64,000 bases of DNA from Hyposmocoma kahamanoa (taxonomy: Eukaryota; Arthropoda; Insecta; Lepidoptera; Cosmopterigidae): the NCBI RefSeq assembly GCF_003589595.1, contig NW_020653852.1:5592545-5656544 (forward strand), in the 5' to 3' direction. The notes beneath the pieces are model-generated. The model was not told where the DNA came from. It worked only from the letters and a program-made list of their open reading frames with translations, and ran no database searches. A program made the translations under genes and the position numbers. How positions within the stretch are numbered: position 1 is the stretch's first letter; the number at the start of each line of letters is the position of its first letter. Shown here piece after piece: positions 52,201 through 52,761 of this stretch.

Positions 52201-52761
52201 TATTTGATTTCAAAATTGGGACTTAAATGTGCACTTTATACACTAGTCTAGATTTGGGAATCAACTAGTGCCCCTGTCAAAATACGACATAGAATGTAAA
52301 CGGTGTGGCTAGAAAATAATAACTAAATCCGCTATTTCAAGGTTTAATACTTATTTATCAGCATTTCATAAAAAGTAAATGAAATATAATGAAAAATTTC
52401 ATATTAAAGAAGTTATACTTACAAGTATATCTTTTGGCCTCTCAGCAAACAAGTGCCTATATTTAAATGCCTCAGTAAGAATCAGACATTTGTGTTCCGA
52501 AGAGAACTTCATTGCGTCAACTTTATTGCCCTTCTTCATGACCAGTGTGAAGTCATGGTTTGCAGCTGAGTTTGAGTGCTTGGCCGAGGCAACAGTAATG
52601 ATGTCAGAGTACAGCCATTTATTTGTCACTTCCAGACGGTCAGGGTTGTATGTAGTGATGCCATGAGTGCCAATAGAAAACACTCGTTGGTACTTCCCTC
52701 TCCAAGAGTGCTTTGTGACAAGGAAAGAAGCGATGTCCTGATTGTCTTTAAGGGGAATCAT
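1064..52761 (-). CDS. Rme-8: Rme-8/DNAJC13 endosomal DnaJ-domain protein, 33 coding exons, 3' end outside window
   Basis: This is the receptor-mediated endocytosis 8 protein, a very large peripheral endosomal protein. In the family, the N-terminus binds PI3P, the J domain recruits Hsc70, and the protein acts with retromer and SNX1 and controls clathrin and WASH on early endosomes. The 33 exons join without any phase conflict into 2005 codons, collinear with animal DNAJC13 (about 2240 residues), so roughly 200 C-terminal residues lie left of position 1. Order seen: PH-like N-terminal region (residues 1 to about 400), armadillo-like helical repeats, GYF-like domain (about 986-1032), J domain (about 1299-1360, HPD at 1333-1335), then more helical repeats. 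IWN-type motifs lie at 778-780, 1205-1207, 1642-1644 and 1909-1911. No frameshift or stop is seen, so the gene looks functional. It is transcribed away from seryl-tRNA synthetase. The span given includes introns. Confidence 0.95.
1296..1783. other. Rme-8 intron, nothing recognised
   Basis: An AT-rich intron with no repeat family that I can name. Confidence 0.6.
1784..1956 (-). CDS. Rme-8: Rme-8 exon 32 (residues 1871-1928), IWN motif 4
   Basis: It encodes [20 protein letters not shown] and [14 protein letters not shown], aligned to [20 protein letters not shown] and NPELIWNDNSRDKV. The fourth IWN motif is VWG. The exon is very GC-rich compared with the flanking introns. Acceptor GACAG, donor GTGACT, phase 2. 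Confidence 0.92.
1957..2941. other. Rme-8 intron, nothing recognised
   Basis: AT-rich sequence with one short GC-richer stretch (2640-2710) and no coding or repeat signature I can support. Confidence 0.55.
2942..3054 (-). CDS. Rme-8: Rme-8 exon 31 (residues 1833-1870)
   Basis: It encodes [20 protein letters not shown] and ends ADKLHGPK, matching [20 protein letters not shown] and ADKLIGPK. Acceptor TTCCAG, donor GTTAGT, phase 0. Confidence 0.93.
3571..4089 (-). mobile_element. hAT-like MITE, copy 1, inverted
   Basis: A 519-bp element in the opposite orientation to copies 2 and 3. Ends are CATCGAGTATAGAAATAGGA and ...TTATATACTCGATG. Flanks are TTTTAATT (3563-3570) and TTTTAAAA (4090-4097), 6 of 8 matching. 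It keeps the intact GCCATCCATCCCTGGCAA site where copy 3 has its insertion. Confidence 0.8.
4401..4664 (-). CDS. Rme-8: Rme-8 exon 30 (residues 1745-1833)
   Basis: It encodes [20 protein letters not shown] and later [14 protein letters not shown], matching [20 protein letters not shown] and TKIIKEAMAKG. Acceptor TTCTAG. The donor is GTACCA, weak but supported by the continuing frame; phase 1. Confidence 0.91.
4665..6040. other. Rme-8 intron, nothing recognised
   Basis: AT-rich. A short stretch (5555-5640) resembles parts of 16690-16890 and 47770-47960, so a weak dispersed repeat may be present. Confidence 0.5.
6041..6173 (-). CDS. Rme-8: Rme-8 exon 29 (residues 1701-1745)
   Basis: It encodes [18 protein letters not shown] and ends [15 protein letters not shown], matching the segment before [13 protein letters not shown] in the family. 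Acceptor TTACAG, donor GTACGT, phase 1. Confidence 0.88.
6404..6985. repeat. CpG-rich tandem and inverted repeat cluster
   Basis: Three tandem units of about 70 bp (6404-6590) share AGACCGTGCCGGGCGCGAGC then CGTGTCCGAG. The stretch 6905-6980 contains the same sequence inverted (CTCGGCTCGCGCCCTGCACG). Between them 6787-6897 is a second palindrome bounded by TTCACATTACAA and TTGTAATGTGAA. The block is GC-rich within an AT-rich intron. Confidence 0.65.
7246..7464 (-). CDS. Rme-8: Rme-8 exon 28 (residues 1628-1700), IWN motif 3
   Basis: It encodes [19 protein letters not shown], aligned to SPYLIWNNSTRAELLEFLE. The third IWN motif is therefore VWD here. It ends [15 protein letters not shown] at GTGAGT, phase 0. 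Acceptor TTTCAG. Confidence 0.92.
8158..8690 (-). mobile_element. TA-flanked MITE, family E copy 3, inverted
   Basis: Ends TAGTCTGTCTTTTTCGAAGA and ...AAAAGACACTA. The right part inverts to the ATGACATTTGTAGGG region of the 28289 copy. It is more diverged. Confidence 0.62.
8780..8941 (-). CDS. Rme-8: Rme-8 exon 27 (residues 1574-1627)
   Basis: It begins [19 protein letters not shown], matching EVANSLAKLSVHALSRLGG, and continues [17 protein letters not shown]. Acceptor TAACAG, donor GTAAGA, phase 0. Confidence 0.91.
8942..9748. other. Rme-8 intron, nothing recognised
   Basis: An AT-rich intron containing an imperfect inverted pair around AACTAGTGTTTGCGTTACGA (9412) and GCAAACGCGATAGTTAAG (9483). 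No named element. Confidence 0.5.
9749..9928 (-). CDS. Rme-8: Rme-8 exon 26 (residues 1514-1573)
   Basis: It encodes a helical segment ending [19 protein letters not shown] then DVQANKQ, matching FLFNYDYTLEESGIQ and TNQQEVANSL. The first half is divergent. Acceptor CCTTAG, donor GTGAGA, phase 0. Confidence 0.88.
10482..10706 (-). mobile_element. tRNA-Gly-derived SINE, full-length copy
   Basis: On the minus strand it reads CTCTGTGGCCGAACGGTTAC, then CTGCCACGCAG (anticodon loop identical to tRNA-Gly GCC) and the B box GGGTTCGATTCCCGGG. The tRNA-unrelated part is AAATATTTGTATGGCCTACA ... GTGCGGGGCTATGAGTGTG. The acceptor stem does not pair and the body follows directly, so it is not a tRNA gene. 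Confidence 0.78.
11254..11428. mobile_element. Palindromic MITE, family C copy 1
   Basis: The 175-bp element is almost wholly palindromic. Its arms are built on GTCGTATTCTAGAACTCTAC then TCAATGCTCAAGTCCTGACT. It is flanked by TAG on both sides. The 3-bp duplication suggests a PIF/Harbinger-type origin. Confidence 0.72.
11935..12180 (-). mobile_element. C-terminal fragment of a jockey-like LINE
   Basis: The minus strand encodes [20 protein letters not shown] then [20 protein letters not shown], the typical C-terminus of jockey-clade ORF2. Upstream sequence ([12 protein letters not shown]) also fits but contains a stop. No ends were found. Confidence 0.65.
12585..12773 (-). CDS. Rme-8: Rme-8 exon 25 (residues 1451-1513)
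   Basis: It encodes [20 protein letters not shown] and [20 protein letters not shown], aligned to [20 protein letters not shown] and FEECREK of DNAJC13. The segment is unusually cysteine-rich. Acceptor CACCAG, donor GTGAGT, phase 0. Confidence 0.91.
13263..13771 (+). mobile_element. hAT-like MITE, copy 2
   Basis: A 509-bp element with ends CATCGAGTATATAACCAG and its inverse. Flanks are CGCCTACT (13255-13262) and CGCCTACC (13772-13779), 7 of 8 matching. Internally it shares the GGCCAGCCCGAGTTCG and AATAAATACAGTATATT blocks with the other copies. It has no coding capacity. Confidence 0.82.
14233..14423 (-). CDS. Rme-8: Rme-8 exon 24 (residues 1387-1450)
   Basis: It encodes [20 protein letters not shown] and [16 protein letters not shown], matching [14 protein letters not shown] and [16 protein letters not shown]. 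It is strongly GC-rich. Acceptor CCGCAG. The donor is GTTTAT, a weak 5' splice site; phase 0. Confidence 0.92.
14656..14950 (+). mobile_element. A-tailed 290-bp repeat, family A copy 2
   Basis: Contains GAGTTCGTCCAGGGAAGTAG, GCCGCCAAGCAGTAATGTCA and ends CATCACTTGATGTTAT with eight or more A. Nearly complete. Confidence 0.7.
15010..15135 (-). mobile_element. tRNA-related SINE fragment
   Basis: Contains TTTTGTGAAATTGTTATAAT, CGAAACACTAAGAAAAGTAC and the head CGATCCGGCTGGATTCGAAC, in the same order as the 26592 family. Confidence 0.55.
15599..15734 (-). CDS. Rme-8: Rme-8 exon 23 (residues 1342-1387), J domain end
   Basis: It starts [16 protein letters not shown], helix III-IV of the J domain, and continues [18 protein letters not shown]. 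Acceptor TTTTAG, donor GTATGT, phase 1. Confidence 0.93.
16068..16310 (+). mobile_element. A-tailed 290-bp repeat, family A copy 3 (internal deletion)
   Basis: After CATCCAGGGAAGTAAG it skips about 65 bases and continues AAGGGTAAGGGTACTGG. The tail is CCGTCACTTGACATTATAAT. Confidence 0.68.
16312..16386 (-). mobile_element. tRNA-like SINE head
   Basis: On the minus strand it reads GGACCGTGGTGACCTAGTGG ... GGTTCGAATCCCTGTGGC. A and B boxes are recognisable, but there is no proper acceptor stem. It follows the A-tailed repeat at 16068 directly. Confidence 0.5.
16457..16645 (-). CDS. Rme-8: Rme-8 exon 22 (residues 1279-1341), J domain with HPD
   Basis: It encodes the linker [18 protein letters not shown] and then the first three helices of the J domain. 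Helix II is [12 protein letters not shown], followed by HPDKNPEGR. The HPD codons lie at 16483-16475, the residues that stimulate Hsc70 ATPase in the family. Acceptor TTGTAG, donor GTGAGT, phase 0. Confidence 0.96.
17205..17285 (+). mobile_element. Head fragment of the tRNA-Gly-derived SINE
   Basis: Only the tRNA-like part remains: GGCCGACGGTTACCATGCTG, CTGCCACGCAG and GGGTTCGATTACCCGG. Confidence 0.65.
17436..17710. mobile_element. Foldback MITE, family D copy 1
   Basis: A 275-bp near-perfect palindrome with ends TCGACCCCTCCTACGTAA and its inverse, flanked by TA on both sides. The arms carry GCATTTCTCAGTTTTATTCG. It is in the intron between exons 21 and 22 of Rme-8. Confidence 0.78.
17794..17995 (-). 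CDS. Rme-8: Rme-8 exon 21 (residues 1211-1278)
   Basis: It encodes [20 protein letters not shown] and ends [15 protein letters not shown], matching LIEKIAAHLADFTPRLQS and LCDTLRFPDWPIKDP. This block leads directly into the J domain. Acceptor TTTCAG, donor GTAAGT, phase 0. Confidence 0.94.
18283..18475 (+). mobile_element. A-tailed 290-bp repeat, family A copy 4 (partial)
   Basis: Covers TACCTATTTCTGCCGCCAAG to GAATGGCACTGCAACTAC. Both ends are missing. Confidence 0.62.
18640..18965 (-). mobile_element. SINE-like repeat, family I copy 2, inverted
   Basis: On the minus strand the head reads GGAGCAGTGGTAGCACAGTG ... GGTTCGAATCCCTATGAC, with A and B boxes, followed by TTCTATGTCACGTACATCTG. It is the better-preserved copy. 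Confidence 0.65.
19070..19221 (-). CDS. Rme-8: Rme-8 exon 20 (residues 1161-1211), IWN motif 2
   Basis: It encodes [20 protein letters not shown] and ends [14 protein letters not shown]. The IWN here is a canonical match (vertebrates have IWS). Acceptor TTTTAG, donor GTAATT, phase 2. Confidence 0.93.
19222..19652. other. Rme-8 intron with a short hairpin
   Basis: Positions 19452-19515 form a hairpin from TTTTTGAAGACGAAGT against ACTCCGTCTTCAAAAA. It resembles the ends of the family E MITE. Confidence 0.45.
19653..19817 (-). CDS. Rme-8: Rme-8 exon 19 (residues 1106-1160)
   Basis: It encodes [20 protein letters not shown] and [20 protein letters not shown], a highly conserved stretch. Acceptor TAACAG, donor GTAAAT, phase 0. 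Confidence 0.93.
20270..20480 (+). mobile_element. tRNA-Gly-derived SINE, full-length copy
   Basis: CTGCCTCAGTGGCCGAACGG, CTGCCACGCAG, B box GGGTTCGATTCCCGGG, then the family body ending GTGCAGGGCTATGAGTGTA. It lies in the intron between Rme-8 exons 18 and 19. Confidence 0.78.
20920..21040 (-). CDS. Rme-8: Rme-8 exon 18 (residues 1065-1105)
   Basis: It encodes [20 protein letters not shown] and [14 protein letters not shown], nearly identical to the vertebrate protein. Acceptor TTCTAG, donor GTAAGA, phase 0. Confidence 0.93.
21110..21254 (+). repeat. Retroelement 3' end with (TTA)n tail
   Basis: CTTGGTCAATAATAAAGATT precedes a (TTA)n run at 21233-21254. An AATAAA signal followed by a short tandem run is typical of LINE or SINE 3' ends. 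The body is not identified. Confidence 0.4.
21324..21526 (-). CDS. Rme-8: Rme-8 exon 17 (residues 998-1065), GYF-like domain
   Basis: It encodes [20 protein letters not shown] followed by [15 protein letters not shown]. The W-x-x-M-x-x-W-x-x-L/V-x-x-I pattern is the second half of the GYF-like module of DNAJC13. Acceptor TTACAG, donor GTACTG, phase 2. Confidence 0.93.
21674..22358 (+). mobile_element. hAT-like MITE, copy 3, carrying a nested insertion
   Basis: Terminal inverted repeats are CATCAAGTATATAACCAG and its partner ending TTGATG. The element is flanked by a perfect 8-bp duplication GTCTAAGG (21666-21673 and 22359-22366). It sits inside a copy of the 290-bp A-tailed repeat and is itself split by a 180-bp insert at 22129-22308. 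Eight-base duplications suggest mobilisation by a hAT transposase. Confidence 0.82.
22129..22308 (+). mobile_element. 180-bp A-tailed retroinsertion inside the hAT-like MITE
   Basis: It is flanked by 8-bp duplications AGGGATGG (22121-22128 and 22309-22316) and ends in a run of twelve A then GA. The body is GC-rich (GGCGCCGACTCAACCGGCGA and CCAGTCTGGAGGGACAGTCC), unlike the host intron. It may be a LINE 3' end or a SINE. I do not recognise the family. Confidence 0.72.
22545..22945 (+). repeat. ACCGACTTC-type dispersed repeat, copy 3 (diverged)
   Basis: GCCGATTTTGATGATTGTTT, CCACCTCTAAGGGTGGC and a terminal TTTTGAGGTCGGTTTTTTA are shared with the other copies. It follows the nested stack. Confidence 0.5.
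23505..23679 (-). CDS. Rme-8: Rme-8 exon 16 (residues 939-997), start of GYF-like domain
   Basis: It encodes [20 protein letters not shown] and [20 protein letters not shown], the entry to the GYF-like (GYF_2 type) module. Acceptor TTTAAG, donor GTAATA, phase 0. Confidence 0.93.
23985..24075 (+). mobile_element. Body fragment of the SINE seen at 27360
   Basis: TATTCTGATTCTGGTCTGGG, TTCCCCGGAATGAATTC and CACAGGGAGTTCACTAGTTT parallel 27450-27548. Confidence 0.45.
24109..24209 (-). CDS. Rme-8: Rme-8 exon 15 (residues 906-939)
   Basis: It encodes [20 protein letters not shown] and ends EWNGIR, matching the family's [20 protein letters not shown] and DSNGIR. Acceptor TTGCAG, donor GTAAGT, phase 2. 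Confidence 0.92.
24283..24435 (+). mobile_element. Degenerate 3' fragment of an RTE-like LINE
   Basis: It contains AAGATAGATGGACAACCAGA and later GGCGAGCTCAAGGGGAGGCT then CATGTCCAGTAGTGGA. This is a common lepidopteran RTE 3' region (a GGAGGCCTATGTCCAGCAGTGG-type ending). It lies in the intron between exons 14 and 15. Confidence 0.5.
24730..24957. other. Rest of Rme-8 intron 14, nothing recognised
   Basis: AT-rich sequence. The only other content of the intron is the RTE-like fragment. Confidence 0.45.
24958..25117 (-). CDS. Rme-8: Rme-8 exon 14 (residues 852-905)
   Basis: It encodes [20 protein letters not shown] and [20 protein letters not shown], a highly conserved family block. Acceptor TTGCAG, donor GTATGC, phase 0. 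Confidence 0.94.
25118..25663. other. Rme-8 intron, nothing recognised
   Basis: AT-rich with no repeat or coding signal that I can support. Confidence 0.55.
25664..25872 (-). CDS. Rme-8: Rme-8 exon 13 (residues 783-852)
   Basis: It encodes [20 protein letters not shown] then [15 protein letters not shown], closely matching [20 protein letters not shown] and [15 protein letters not shown]. Acceptor CCACAG. The donor GTACGT leaves a split Ser codon, phase 2. Confidence 0.93.
26114..26314 (-). CDS. Rme-8: Rme-8 exon 12 (residues 716-782), IWN motif 1
   Basis: It encodes [20 protein letters not shown] and ends LIWNHT, the first IWN-type motif, matching [20 protein letters not shown] and LIWNFK in the family. 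Acceptor CTCCAG at 26315, donor GTGAGT, phase 0. Confidence 0.9.
26544..27004 (+). mobile_element. tRNA-Gly-derived SINE split by another SINE
   Basis: The head (26544-26591) and the body (26868-27004, AATAATTGTATGGCCTACAT to GTGCGGGGCTAAGAGTGTG) belong to the same SINE. They are separated by a 276-bp insertion with an 8-bp duplication. The head has also lost its middle. Confidence 0.7.
26592..26867 (+). mobile_element. tRNA-related SINE with hairpin head, inserted in another SINE
   Basis: It is flanked by AAATAATT (26584-26591 and 26868-26875). The first 210 bases are an inverted pair: TACAAAGATCGAACACTCAG...CATTCGATCCGGCCGGATTC against GAATCCGTCCGGATCGAATG...CTGAGTGTTCGATC. The tRNA-like head is TTAGGTGGTATAGCGTCTGG to CGAATCC. 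The 3' part ends AATTCAATAAAAATTG. Confidence 0.7.
27360..27548 (+). mobile_element. tRNA-like SINE with CCCGGAGTTAATTCC body
   Basis: The head TGGCTCACCAGTTTGCACTG with ATTCGATTTCC as B box leads to the body GTTCTGGGTAGTGCCCCGGA and CTCAGAATACAGGGAATTCC. The body is seen again at 23985-24075. Confidence 0.5.
27880..28056 (-). CDS. Rme-8: Rme-8 exon 11 (residues 657-715)
   Basis: It starts [20 protein letters not shown], aligned to PPGLLAYLESSD of DNAJC13. The middle is a poorly conserved acidic linker. Acceptor TTCACAG, donor GTGAGT, phase 0. Confidence 0.88.
28289..28868 (+). mobile_element. TA-flanked MITE, family E copy 2
   Basis: A 580-bp relative of the 36746 copy. It shares GTTACGACGTTCTAATGAT and TTACTCCGTCTTCAAAATAA. 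The left inverted repeat is shortened, reading TAGTCTGTCGTAAAATGAC. Confidence 0.7.
29091..29280 (+). mobile_element. tRNA-Gly-derived SINE with a shortened head
   Basis: The head lacks the ACGGTTACCATGCT part of the family, jumping from GTGGCCGGA to CTGTCACGCAG. The B box and body are intact. Confidence 0.72.
29290..30204. other. Rme-8 intron part, weak inverted pair
   Basis: Sequence near 30015-30070 (GTGTCAAATTTGGCC, TTATTTGGTGGTGG) is the inverse of 29010-29045 (CACCAAATAAAAAGCC, AAATTTGACAG). They may be the ends of a roughly 1-kb element into which the SINE at 29091 inserted. Not confirmed. Confidence 0.35.
30205..30447 (-). CDS. Rme-8: Rme-8 exon 10 (residues 576-656)
   Basis: It begins [20 protein letters not shown] and ends HNLLKRIM, matching the family block [20 protein letters not shown]. 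A run of glycines (EEGGGGVG) replaces a charged loop in vertebrates. Acceptor CAACAG, donor GTAAGA, phase 0. Confidence 0.93.
30448..30967. other. Rme-8 intron, nothing recognised
   Basis: AT-rich. Short open frames on the plus strand have no resemblance to known proteins. Confidence 0.5.
30968..31123 (-). CDS. Rme-8: Rme-8 exon 9 (residues 524-575)
   Basis: The exon encodes [20 protein letters not shown] and ends GRVLFKLFE, matching the family segment [20 protein letters not shown]. The acceptor is TTTAG and the donor GTGAGC, phase 0. Confidence 0.93.
31124..31817. other. Rme-8 intron, nothing recognised
   Basis: AT-rich with TTTATTTATTTATT-type runs near 31300 and no identifiable element. 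Confidence 0.5.
31818..32025 (-). CDS. Rme-8: Rme-8 exon 8 (residues 454-523)
   Basis: It encodes helical-repeat sequence including [20 protein letters not shown], nearly identical to DNAJC13. The acceptor is TACAG and the donor GTGAGT, phase 0. Confidence 0.93.
32328..32530. repeat. Cluster of CGATGCAA/GTTTGCATCGAT motifs
   Basis: Repeats of CGATGCAAACGCGATGC and ATCGATGCAATCGCGCG occur in both orientations with roughly 25-bp spacing. They can form many alternative hairpins. Confidence 0.6.
32953..33125 (-). CDS. Rme-8: Rme-8 exon 7 (residues 397-454)
   Basis: The acceptor is TTCCAG. The exon begins [15 protein letters not shown], which continues directly from exon 6 (family: GLFSENKEKLINNAI), so no exon is missing in the 9-kb intron. 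It ends [15 protein letters not shown] at a GTAAGT donor, phase 2. Confidence 0.93.
33204..33428. mobile_element. Short MITE with 31-bp inverted repeats
   Basis: Ends TCGTCTGCTTAAAGGTAAAA then CCACATAAGTG, and the inverse at 33398-33428. An inner GTAAGAAAATCAC inverted pair continues the fold. It lies just upstream of Rme-8 exon 7. Confidence 0.65.
33500..33675. mobile_element. Hairpin SINE of the same tRNA-related family
   Basis: Inverted arms CACTAAGAAAAATTCCTTCG...ATCAGCGTCTGTGGCCTCAA and TTGAGGCGACAGACGCTGG...TTTTTCCTTGTGTTTGTTCG fold around a short centre. Confidence 0.6.
33830..34500. repeat. GC-rich block of unknown repeat origin
   Basis: The block starts GGACAGACCCATGTCTTTTC and ends near TAGATAGAGACACATTGAAA. 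It includes CCTACTCAGGCAGGTTCTGG and CCGGTGAAACCATACCCAAG. The composition change against the flanks suggests an inserted element, possibly a LINE untranslated end. No convincing reading frame. Confidence 0.4.
34570..34940. repeat. Second GC-rich block
   Basis: From ATCGCCGCGGTATGAAGCAT to CGGCGTAAAGCGTGCGCC. Short inverted repeats such as GCCGAAGGCGGC and GGCGACACGGTCGCC are frequent. No target duplication was found. Unknown element. Confidence 0.4.
35078..35255. mobile_element. Palindromic MITE, family C copy 2
   Basis: The 178-bp element has arms with TCTACTCAATGCTCAAGT and an internal TTAGGGTCGTATTTCCAGTG. It is flanked by TAA on both sides (35075-35077 and 35256-35258). Confidence 0.75.
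35256..36745. other. Part of the 9-kb Rme-8 intron, nothing recognised
   Basis: AT-rich. No repeats shared with other parts of this window. Confidence 0.5.
36746..37233 (+). mobile_element. TA-flanked MITE, family E copy 1
   Basis: Inverted ends TAGTCTGTCTTTTTTTAAGA and ...AAAAAAAGACAGACTA with a GACGGAGTAAAATGAC subterminal block. The 488-bp body has no coding capacity. Confidence 0.72.
37500..37620 (-). mobile_element. tRNA-related SINE fragment
   Basis: GAAATTACTCAACAGTTTGT, CACAAAGAAAAATTCGTTCG and AGACGCTGGTACGAATCCAG match the body and head of the hairpin SINE family. It abuts an A-tailed 290-bp repeat. Confidence 0.5.
37621..37892 (+). mobile_element. A-tailed 290-bp repeat, family A copy 6
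   Basis: Begins AGCTGTAGAGCTCCTTGTGA and ends CCACGTCACTTAGTACCAT with an A run. The 3' quarter carries a small deletion. Confidence 0.66.
37893..39127. other. Part of the 9-kb Rme-8 intron, nothing recognised
   Basis: AT-rich. A plus-strand open frame of 107 codons (38162-38485) is hydrophobic by composition and resembles nothing known. Confidence 0.5.
39128..39341. mobile_element. Foldback MITE, family D copy 2 (degenerate)
   Basis: Ends TCGACTCCTCCTACGTAA and ...TGTGTAGGAGGGATCGA are flanked by TA. The arms are diverged and the centre is shortened. Confidence 0.6.
39363..39655. mobile_element. Foldback MITE, family D copy 3
   Basis: Ends TCGACTGCTCCTACGTAA and ...TTACGTTGGAAGGGTCGA are flanked by TA. 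It begins only 22 bases after copy 2 ends. Confidence 0.68.
39722..39938 (+). mobile_element. A-tailed 290-bp repeat, family A copy 7 (5' truncated)
   Basis: Starts inside the family at GTTAGCATTACTGCGTTCCG and runs to CGTTGGTCCCGTTAT plus A residues. Confidence 0.66.
40018..41340. repeat. Complex inverted repeat cluster
   Basis: Block 40035-40184 (GCGTTCTGCATATACAACTC to CACTAATATCAGGTTTCTC) is repeated inverted at 40908-41034. Block 40850-40945 (GTCAACCCGTGACCATGGAG to ATTAGTGATAATCATTT) is repeated inverted at 41108-41225. Block 41035-41106 is repeated inverted at 41250-41330. A related piece is at 43845-43925. No transposase is seen. Confidence 0.6.
40490..40825 (+). mobile_element. Likely LINE 3' untranslated end with (TTCTA)n tail
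   Basis: A T-rich stretch leads to GTAATAAATG, followed by about five copies of ATTCT (40797-40822). An AATAAA plus short tandem tail is usual for lepidopteran LINE 3' ends. No coding part remains. Confidence 0.4.
41568..41705. repeat. Imperfect hairpin of about 138 bp
   Basis: Arms start ATTATAATAACACTGTTCAT and end ATGAACCTTATTATCATAAT. The inner parts CACATACACCAGAACGTTTAA and its inverse with G:U-like changes pair around a short A-rich loop. Confidence 0.6.
42194..42293 (-). CDS. Rme-8: Rme-8 exon 6 (residues 363-396)
   Basis: It encodes a segment ending [18 protein letters not shown], equivalent to the family's RFNANISYSGVLHAVTQD. The acceptor is TTGCAG and the donor GTAAGA, phase 0. 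It is followed by the largest intron seen, about 9 kb. Confidence 0.92.
42455..42672 (-). mobile_element. A-tailed 290-bp repeat, family A copy 8, inverted
   Basis: The only copy in the minus orientation: CAATGCCACTCAAAGCCTTA ... GGACAAACTCTTTCATAAAG. It lacks the A tail. Confidence 0.62.
42800..42925 (-). mobile_element. tRNA-related SINE fragment
   Basis: TTTTGTGAAATTACTTCAAT, GAAACACAAAAATTCCTTTA and CAGACGCTATGCCAACTAAG fit the same family. Degenerate. Confidence 0.45.
43518..43802 (+). mobile_element. A-tailed 290-bp repeat, family A copy 9
   Basis: Begins GTTGCAGTAGAGCTCCTTGT, lacks about 20 bases after TTCGTCCAG, and ends CGACACTTGATTGATATAT with nine A. Confidence 0.68.
43845..43925 (+). 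repeat. Single copy of the GTCAACCCGTGAC repeat
   Basis: GTCAACCCGTGACTATGAAG, then CAACCGTTCCGAAACATCGG-like sequence and AAATAAAAACAAATCATATCG, matches block 40850-40920 of the cluster. It has no inverted partner here. Confidence 0.55.
43957..44103 (-). CDS. Rme-8: Rme-8 exon 5 (residues 314-363)
   Basis: The acceptor is CTACAG. The exon encodes [20 protein letters not shown], matching [20 protein letters not shown] of DNAJC13. It is much more GC-rich than the surrounding intron. The donor is GTAAAC, phase 2. Confidence 0.92.
44195..44400 (-). mobile_element. tRNA-related SINE, minus orientation
   Basis: On the minus strand the head reads GGACCCGTAGCTCAGTTGGT, then GTGGGTTCAAGTCCCA as B box, then the body GATTTTTCTGTGTGTTCGAT...AACTAGTGGAGTTATTTCAC. 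It lies 92 bases upstream of the exon 5 start, on the gene strand. Confidence 0.65.
44530..44762 (+). mobile_element. Rearranged pair of the same SINE, head-to-head
   Basis: The left half repeats the body of 44195-44290 (AACACCACTAGTTTGGTTAT, GAAAACACAGAAAAATTTCG). The right half contains the head in the plus direction (GACCTGTAGTTCTGTTGGTA, ACGTGGGTTCAAGT). It forms an inverted arrangement with 44195-44400. Confidence 0.55.
44964..45085. repeat. GC-rich 122-bp hairpin
   Basis: Arms GGCTAGCACGATAGGGCGCG and its exact inverse at 45066-45085, continuing through GCGTGAGCGACAT / ATGTCGCTCTCGC. The island is GC-rich within an AT-rich intron. It could be a tiny MITE or a hairpin RNA. Confidence 0.6.
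45396..45514 (-). CDS. Rme-8: Rme-8 exon 4 (residues 275-314)
   Basis: It starts after CTTTAG and encodes [20 protein letters not shown], which matches the family block around LGEVFALVCDSENP. It ends at a GTATTA donor in phase 2. Confidence 0.9.
45515..46570. other. Rme-8 intron, nothing recognised
   Basis: Very AT-rich sequence between exons 4 and 3. No repeat shared with the rest of the window. Confidence 0.55.
46571..46706 (-). CDS. Rme-8: Rme-8 exon 3 (residues 229-274)
   Basis: The acceptor TTCCAG completes the split Ser codon. The exon encodes a segment ending [11 protein letters not shown], which aligns to the family block TCLVERDPATY. The donor is TCA followed by GTGAGT, phase 0. 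Confidence 0.9.
46707..48303. other. Rme-8 intron, mostly unrecognised
   Basis: Apart from the RTE-like tail at 48190-48275, 47770-47960 shares GAGTTCTTAGGTTTTCGTGA and CCCTTTACAGGTCCCATGG-like sequence with 16690-16890 (inverted). That is a low-copy repeat of unknown type. Confidence 0.45.
48190..48275 (+). mobile_element. RTE-like 3' end with GATGAT tail
   Basis: The sequence GGGGGAGGTCTATGTTCAGC then AGAGGATGTCTTTTGGCTGA ends in (ATG)n. It is the same type of lepidopteran RTE-like tail as at 24283-24435. Confidence 0.5.
48304..48650 (-). CDS. Rme-8: Rme-8 exon 2 (residues 114-229)
   Basis: The exon opens [20 protein letters not shown], matching the YKHHWS block of DNAJC13, and ends QRFGKYR at a GTGAGC donor, phase 2. 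It continues the N-terminal PH-like region, including [10 protein letters not shown]. The intron between this exon and exon 1 (48651-52422) contains the DD82E transposon. Confidence 0.93.
48651..49820. other. Rme-8 first coding intron, part left of the transposon
   Basis: Contains no element I can name. A CACACACTCACACA-like run lies near 49640. Confidence 0.45.
49821..49862. repeat. Left terminal inverted repeat of the DD82E transposon
   Basis: It starts CAGTTCGCGAGGTCTAAGC, immediately after TA at 49819-49820, and is the inverted partner of 52036-52077. Differences are two T/C changes. Confidence 0.88.
50100..51814 (-). pseudogene. DD82E transposase, broken by a frameshift, a stop and a LINE insertion
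   Basis: The N-terminus begins [20 protein letters not shown] at 51814. It is interrupted at 51706-51369 by a LINE fragment, then resumes with an HTH-like region ([20 protein letters not shown]). A single frameshift lies near 50955-50990, just before [11 protein letters not shown]. An in-frame TAA at 50528-50526 separates PKPQLY from the block [12 protein letters not shown]. The C-terminus is an acidic tail ([17 protein letters not shown]). The catalytic residues are all present, but the protein cannot be made as one chain. Confidence 0.85.
51377..51698 (-). mobile_element. 322-bp internal LINE fragment inserted in the DD82E transposase
   Basis: The insert encodes [20 protein letters not shown] and [20 protein letters not shown], the thumb and connection region of a jockey-like reverse transcriptase. 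It is flanked by 8-bp target duplications TTTGACAT (51369-51376 and 51699-51706). On its sense strand it ends ...CTAAAAA. The piece lacks both the 5' part and the normal 3' end of a LINE. Confidence 0.82.
52036..52077. repeat. Right terminal inverted repeat of the DD82E transposon
   Basis: Read on the minus strand it starts CAGTCCGCGAGGCCTAAGC. It is followed on the plus strand by TA at 52078-52079, the target duplication. Confidence 0.88.
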